Assembly: GCA_030428345.1 (NCBI GenBank)
Contig: JAUIBM010000071.1
Location: 1 to 9,521, forward strand
DNA length: 9,521 nt
Origin: Alphaproteobacteria bacterium
Lineage (GTDB): Bacteria > Pseudomonadota > Alphaproteobacteria > Rhizobiales > Rhizobiaceae
Reading direction: 5' to 3'
The position numbers were made by a program, and so were the translations under genes. A model generated the notes under the pieces. The model saw only the letters and a program-made list of their open reading frames with translations. It ran no database searches and had not been told where the DNA came from. Numbering within the stretch: the first letter of the stretch is position 1; every line of letters starts with the position of its first letter. Shown piece by piece: positions 6,276-9,521 of the stretch.

Positions 6276-6925
6276 CACGATTTCCTCGCTTCGGCGATGA
6301 TCGCGGCCAATTCGCGCGTCGCCGCTGCAACGTCCGGGGCCATGAACAGCGCCGAGATGATCGCAACCCCGTCGGCTCCCGCGACGATCTGCGAGGCGGT
6401 ATTGGTCGCGTCGATGCCGGCAATCGCGCCGACCGGCATCTGAGGAGCGCGGGCCCGCAATATTCCGGCCCGTTCCACCCAGCCGGCGACGCCGATCGAG
6501 GTGGGATTGTCCTTGGAAGCGGTATCGAACACGCCGCCGATACAGGCGTAATCGATCAGATCGACCGGCGCGGCGGCCGCCTCTTCGGGCGTCTTGACGC
6601 TCAAGCCGATGATCGCGTCCGGCCCCAGCAAGCGGCGCGCATCGGCGATCGCCATATCGTCCTGCCCCAGATGAACGCCCTCCGCCTCCGCGGCGAGCGC
6701 GACATCGACCCGGTCATTGACCAGCAGCGGCACGCCCGAACCGGCAATCGCCGCACGAATGGCGCGCGTCGAATCCACCATGCGACGGGTGTCTCCGACC
6801 TTGTCGCGCAATTGCAGGAGCGTCGCGCCACCCTGCACCGCCGCCGCGGCCAGTTGCGCCAGCGGGCGGCCGAGCGAGCGCTCGGGATCGAGAATGCCAT
6901 AGAGGGAGACGTCGACCGGGTTCAT
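6275..6925 (-). CDS. thiE: Thiamine phosphate synthase ThiE
   Basis: This enzyme joins HMP-PP (from ThiD) and thiazole phosphate (from ThiM) to form thiamine phosphate, releasing pyrophosphate. The 216-residue TIM-barrel protein is of normal length. Recognised motifs in order are LLQLRDK (36-42), LLVNDRVDVALAAEAEGVHL (67-86) with GQDD (87-90), IGLSVKTPEE (106-115), YACIGGVFDTASKDNP (126-141), VGAIAGID and AGADGVAIISALF. The GGVF-TASKDNP form is the one I associate with alphaproteobacterial ThiE, in place of the GPIFPT-TK loop of the Bacillus enzyme. ATG 6925 overlaps the thiM stop as ATGA and has AGGA 5 nt upstream. The open frame continues further upstream, but only as an out-of-frame shadow of thiM. 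It is the second gene of the operon and is translationally coupled on both sides. Confidence 0.96.
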   Translation of the reverse strand: MNPVDVSLYGILDPERSLGRPLAQLAAAAVQGGATLLQLRDKVGDTRRMVDSTRAIRAAIAGSGVPLLVNDRVDVALAAEAEGVHLGQDDMAIADARRLLGPDAIIGLSVKTPEEAAAAPVDLIDYACIGGVFDTASKDNPTSIGVAGWVERAGILRARAPQMPVGAIAGIDATNTASQIVAGADGVAIISALFMAPDVAAATRELAAIIAEARKS

Positions 6926-7653
6926 GCGATTCCTGCCTGCTTTCGGATCGTTTCGGGTGATGTGGCGTACAGCGCATCGAGGAAGCCGGAGGCGAAACCG
7001 CCCGGCCCGGACGCCCGCTCGGCGGCGATTTCTCCGGCGACGCCGAACCAGAGCAGCGCGGCGAGCGCTCCATCGAAAGGGGTTTGCGCGCGCACGGCCA
7101 GCGCGGCCACCAGCGCGCCGAGCGCGCATCCCATCGCCACGGTGCGATCCATCAGCGGATGACCGTTGGAGACCGCGCCCCTCTCGCCGGTCGGCGCGGA
7201 GATTTCATCAACGCTGCCAGTAACGACGCGCAAGGCGGCGGGAGCCTCGGCCAGCAATCGGGCCTCGGCCTGATTGGCCTTCAGGATCATGTTTCCCTGC
7301 GACAGCAAACCGGCGGCGAAGGCGAGGCGCGGCGGCGACAGATCGCATTTGACCGGGTCGAGCACCACCGGGATGCCCCGACGCGCCGCAACGCCGGCGC
7401 AGTCGCGGATCGCGGCGCGCCTTTCCGCGTCCAGAGTGCCGAGATTGATCAACAGCGCGTCGAGGCGTTCGGTGAATTGCGGAGCCTCCTCGTGCGAGGC
7501 AGTCATGGAAGGGGATGCGCCGCACGCCAGCAGGACATTGGCGGTGAAGTTCTGCGCCACGGAATTGGTGATGCAGTGAACGCTCGCGCCCTGCTCGCGA
7601 AGCGCAATGATCGCGGCGATGGCGGGTTCGACACGGGCGTGGTCAGCGGGCAT
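6922..7653 (-). CDS. thiM: Hydroxyethylthiazole kinase ThiM
   Basis: This kinase phosphorylates 4-methyl-5-(2-hydroxyethyl)thiazole, the thiazole alcohol recovered by salvage, for use by ThiE. The 243-residue protein has the typical N-terminal block SVHCITNSVAQNFTANVLL (24-42) followed by GASPSM (45-50). LLINLGTL (67-74), VVLDPVKCD (96-104), ILKANQAEA (123-131) and VVTGSVDEI (143-151) follow. The catalytic turn reads TVAMGCALGALVAA with Cys176, where many ThiM proteins have GTGC. I choose ATG 7653 because homology starts soon after it and a hairpin ends exactly before it. ATG 7719 is in frame and adds 22 residues, but it lies inside riboswitch helix P1 with AGGGA directly abutting. As the first gene of the operon, it receives the riboswitch control. 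Presence of ThiM without a thiazole synthase in this operon points to salvage. Confidence 0.95.
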   Translation of the reverse strand: MPADHARVEPAIAAIIALREQGASVHCITNSVAQNFTANVLLACGASPSMTASHEEAPQFTERLDALLINLGTLDAERRAAIRDCAGVAARRGIPVVLDPVKCDLSPPRLAFAAGLLSQGNMILKANQAEARLLAEAPAALRVVTGSVDEISAPTGERGAVSNGHPLMDRTVAMGCALGALVAALAVRAQTPFDGALAALLWFGVAGEIAAERASGPGGFASGFLDALYATSPETIRKQAGIA

Positions 7654-7679
7654 CGGCGGTCCATTGCTGTGGACAGCCG
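7654..7679 (-). promoter_or_regulatory. Putative SD-sequestering hairpin (riboswitch expression platform)
   Basis: Immediately before the chosen thiM ATG, CGGC (7679-7676) plus GTCCA (7674-7670) pairs with TGGAC (7663-7659) plus GCCG (7657-7654). That gives 9 bp around one T/C mismatch and a CAGCAA loop. The only Shine-Dalgarno-like bases (GGA, 7662-7660) are buried in the stem. This is what a translation-type off state would look like. Drawn by eye, without energy calculation. Confidence 0.5.
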
Positions 7680-7714
7680 GCGCAAAGGAGCAATCGGACG
7701 GATGGGTTTCCAGC

Positions 7715-7807
7715 CTCATTCCCTACGCCGGCATGATCCGGATCAGGTTCAAAGAGTTGGCGCTGCGCCTCTCAGCCCGGCGCGTAGAGCCCGGGCACCT
7801 CCATGAG
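7715..7807 (-). promoter_or_regulatory. TPP riboswitch (THI element)
   Basis: The minus strand carries the conserved TPP aptamer. Helix P1 is CTCAT (7807-7803) with ATGAG (7719-7715). GGTGCC is on the 5' side, and a P3 hairpin has CCCGG/CCGGG arms. The invariant CTGAGA (7775-7770) is present, then GAACCTGATC (7750-7741), which is unmistakable. Helix P5 is CCGG/CCGG around ATCATG, and GCGTAGGGA closes P2. The element binds thiamine pyrophosphate in the mRNA and normally lowers expression when TPP is plentiful. It precedes thiM by about 60 nt, with no T-tract terminator in between, so control is more likely at translation. The overlapping genes downstream would follow thiM, including the TRAP receptor. 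Confidence 0.97.
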
Positions 7808-7815
7808 TCTCATTC

Positions 7816-7844
7816 GACATAAACCCTGCCGCGGCAGGATTCAA
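7816..7844 (-). promoter_or_regulatory. Weak candidate promoter for the thiMED-TRAP operon
   Basis: On the minus strand TTGAAT (7844-7839) and TATGTC (7821-7816) are 17 bases apart, which would start transcription just upstream of the riboswitch P1 helix. The -10 match is poor (three of six). The location is right, because the spacer between the molybdenum hydroxylase stop and the aptamer is only about 50 bases. Confidence 0.3.
7825..7838. terminator. Perfect 14-bp palindrome, terminator-like or operator
   Basis: CCTGCCGCGGCAGG is a perfect palindrome in the short gap after the molybdenum hydroxylase stop. Read leftward it is followed by GTTTAT, a very weak T-tract, so it may be the 3'-end hairpin of that gene. 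It also fills the spacer of the candidate thi promoter exactly, so an operator role is possible. Confidence 0.35.
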
Positions 7845-7858
7845 GTTGCAGCGAGCGT

Positions 7859-9521
7859 TCAGTCCGCAGCCGCCTGGATCGCCTCCCACATGCGGATCGG
7901 CACGACAGGCATGTCGATGCTCTCGATCCCATATGCGCGGTGCAGCGCATCGGCGACGGAATTCATCACCGCCGGGCATGCGCCGATTGTGCCGGCCTCG
8001 CCCGCACCCTTCATTCCAAGGGCGTTGGCTATCGACGGGACATTGCGCGTCTCGAACGAGAAGTTTGGGATGTTGACGGCAAGCGGCATCGAATAATCCA
8101 TGAAGCTGGCGGTCAGGAGCTGACCGGTCTCGTCAAAGGAAACGCGCTCGTTGAGGCATTGGCCGATGCCCTGCGCGACGCCGCCATGCACCTGGCCGGC
8201 GAGCAGGATCGGGTTCACCGTCACACCGAAATCGTCGACGATGGTGTAGGAGACAACCTGCGTGGCGCCGGTTTCGGGGTCGATCTCGACCTCGCAGATA
8301 TGCGTACCGTTGGGATAGGTCGCCTCGGACTGCTTGATGTCGGCGTCGGCCTTCAGATCGTCCGGGTTCCGTGCCTTGCCGGCCAGAGCCGCCAGCGTCA
8401 CGAACCGGTCCGTGCCGGCGACGCGCGCCACGCCGTCGGCAAGCTCGATATCGCCGGCAGAGGCCTCCAGATCGTCCGCCGCCAGCTTCTTGAGCTTTTC
8501 CGCCAGCGCCTTGGAGGCGCTCACAACGGAGACCCCGCCCAGCGGAACCGAGCGCGATCCGCCCGTGCCGCCGCCATTCGCCAGTTCATCGGTGTCGCCC
8601 TGCCGTACCTCGACCGCGTCGATGTCGAGGCCGAAGAACTCCGCCGCAAGCTGCGCATAAGCGGTGGCGTGGCCCTGGCCGTTGGACTGGGTGCCGATCC
8701 GCAGTTCGATCGTGCCGTCCTGGCGAAGCGAGAGATAGGCAGGTTCCGAGCCGGCAAAGGCGCATGCCTCGACATAGGTCGCCATGCCGATGCCACGGAT
8801 CATGCCGCGCTGCTTCGCCTCCTCGGCGCGGCTGTCGAAGTCGGCCCAACCGGCGCGCTCCATGCAAAGCGTCATGTGGCCGTCGAACTCGCCCGTATCG
8901 TACATGCGCCCGCCGGGCGTGGTGTAGGGCATCTGCTCGGGCTGAATGAAGTTGCGCCGGCGGATCTCCTCGCGCGACAGGCCCATGTCGCGGGCGCATT
9001 TGTCGACCAGACGCTCGATCAGATAGGCAGCCTCGGGACGGCCGGCGCCGCGATAGGCGTCTGTCGGCGTCGTGTGGGTGTAGACCCCGCGCACATTCAC
9101 CGCCATTTTCGGGATGTCGTAGACGCCGGTCGTCATGGAGACGCCAAGAACGGGGATGATCGGGCCGTACTGGTGCAGATAGGCCCCCATGGCGGCGATC
9201 AGGTCGACATCGATCGCAAGGAACTTGCCGTCCTCGTTCATCGCCATGCGCGCCACGGCGATGTTGTCGCGGCCGTGGGCGTCGGCGACGAAATGTTCGC
9301 TACGGTCCGAGGTCCATTTCACCGGCCGACCAAGCCGCTTGGCCGCTTCGAGCGTCAAGGGGTATTCGCGATAGGCGAAGGATTTGGTGCCGAAGCCGCC
9401 GCCGACATCGGCGGGGCGGACATGCAGCTTCTCCAGCGGCACGCCCATCACGGTCGCGAGGGTCTTCTGCATGCCGTGCACACCCTGCGAACAGACCACG
9501 ACCGACCAGCGATCTTCCGCC
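7859..9521 (-). CDS. Molybdenum hydroxylase large subunit, CoxL form II / aldehyde oxidoreductase type (5' end outside window)
   Basis: This is the molybdenum-cofactor subunit of a xanthine dehydrogenase-family enzyme. About 553 residues are present and the N-terminus (some 220 residues by family length) is beyond the right edge; the frame is open to base 9521. Visible landmarks are DVGGGFGTKSFAYREYPL, the YTHTTPTDAYRGAGRPEAA loop, RRRNFI, GIGMATYVEA, GTQSNGQGHATAYAQ, GGGTGGSRSVPLGG, DDFGVTVNPILLAGQVHGG, and GMKGAGEAGTIGACPAV with the catalytic Glu in GEAG. True aerobic CO dehydrogenase (form I) carries AYRCSFR in the active loop; AYRGAGR here marks form II. Substrate is therefore probably an aldehyde or N-heterocycle, not demonstrably CO. 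It would pair with small Fe-S and FAD subunits, neither of which is in the window. It ends 51 bases before the thi riboswitch. Confidence 0.95.
   Translation of the reverse strand, partial: AEDRWSVVVCSQGVHGMQKTLATVMGVPLEKLHVRPADVGGGFGTKSFAYREYPLTLEAAKRLGRPVKWTSDRSEHFVADAHGRDNIAVARMAMNEDGKFLAIDVDLIAAMGAYLHQYGPIIPVLGVSMTTGVYDIPKMAVNVRGVYTHTTPTDAYRGAGRPEAAYLIERLVDKCARDMGLSREEIRRRNFIQPEQMPYTTPGGRMYDTGEFDGHMTLCMERAGWADFDSRAEEAKQRGMIRGIGMATYVEACAFAGSEPAYLSLRQDGTIELRIGTQSNGQGHATAYAQLAAEFFGLDIDAVEVRQGDTDELANGGGTGGSRSVPLGGVSVVSASKALAEKLKKLAADDLEASAGDIELADGVARVAGTDRFVTLAALAGKARNPDDLKADADIKQSEATYPNGTHICEVEIDPETGATQVVSYTIVDDFGVTVNPILLAGQVHGGVAQGIGQCLNERVSFDETGQLLTASFMDYSMPLAVNIPNFSFETRNVPSIANALGMKGAGEAGTIGACPAVMNSVADALHRAYGIESIDMPVVPIRMWEAIQAAAD

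Noticed and set aside
4390..7807. Complete TRAP transporter in the operon
   Set aside because: No DctQ- or DctM-like membrane protein follows. The next gene is an MFS protein on the other strand with 12 segments and YcaD-type motifs.
7859..9521. Aerobic CO dehydrogenase (coxL form I)
   Set aside because: The active loop is AYRGAGR, without the Cys of AYRCSFR.
1..9521. CRISPR arrays, insertion sequences, tRNA or rRNA genes
   Set aside because: No direct-repeat arrays, transposase motifs, terminal inverted repeats with target duplications, or tRNA cloverleaf signatures were seen on either strand.

Overview
The window looks like chromosomal DNA of a high-GC alphaproteobacterium, possibly Hyphomicrobiales or a relative. 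This rests on GC-rich third positions, alphaproteobacterial-type ThiE and ThiM sequences, a form-II molybdenum hydroxylase, an ETF-ubiquinone oxidoreductase divergent from a family 4-like uracil-DNA glycosylase, and TRAP transport. I cannot name a genus. No rRNA, tRNA, IS element, CRISPR array or phage gene is visible, and composition is even throughout.

Left part (1-4380). The 5' end of a rhodanese-like gene (minus) is cut by the window edge. A terminator-bearing spacer follows, then a full ETF-ubiquinone oxidoreductase gene (minus). Its 218-bp upstream region is shared with a divergent rightward pair: a uracil-DNA glycosylase that keeps only two of the four usual Fe-S cysteines, and a YcaD-like MFS exporter. 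A good promoter with an ACGT-N2-ACGT dyad lies in front of the ETF-QO gene. The MFS gene converges on the next operon, and both stop codons sit in the arms of one 10-bp hairpin.

Middle part (4390-7807). A minus-strand operon is headed by a clear TPP riboswitch and reads thiM, thiE, thiD, then a TRAP-type substrate-binding protein with a Tat signal. All four genes are joined by 1- to 4-base stop/start overlaps. ThiM phosphorylates the thiazole alcohol, ThiD makes HMP-PP, and ThiE joins the two to thiamine phosphate, so this is a salvage set. The TRAP receptor, alone and without DctQ/DctM here, is therefore under TPP control and is a candidate for uptake of a thiamine-related compound. This is the most interesting feature of the window. 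The riboswitch has a readable expression platform: a hairpin directly before the preferred thiM start, and a 7-nt segment of the aptamer that can pair with and open it.

Right part (7859-9521). The 3' two thirds of a xanthine dehydrogenase-family molybdenum hydroxylase large subunit (minus) run off the right edge. Its AYRGAGR loop marks it as CoxL form II, not a proven CO dehydrogenase. No stretch over 300 bases lacks a gene.
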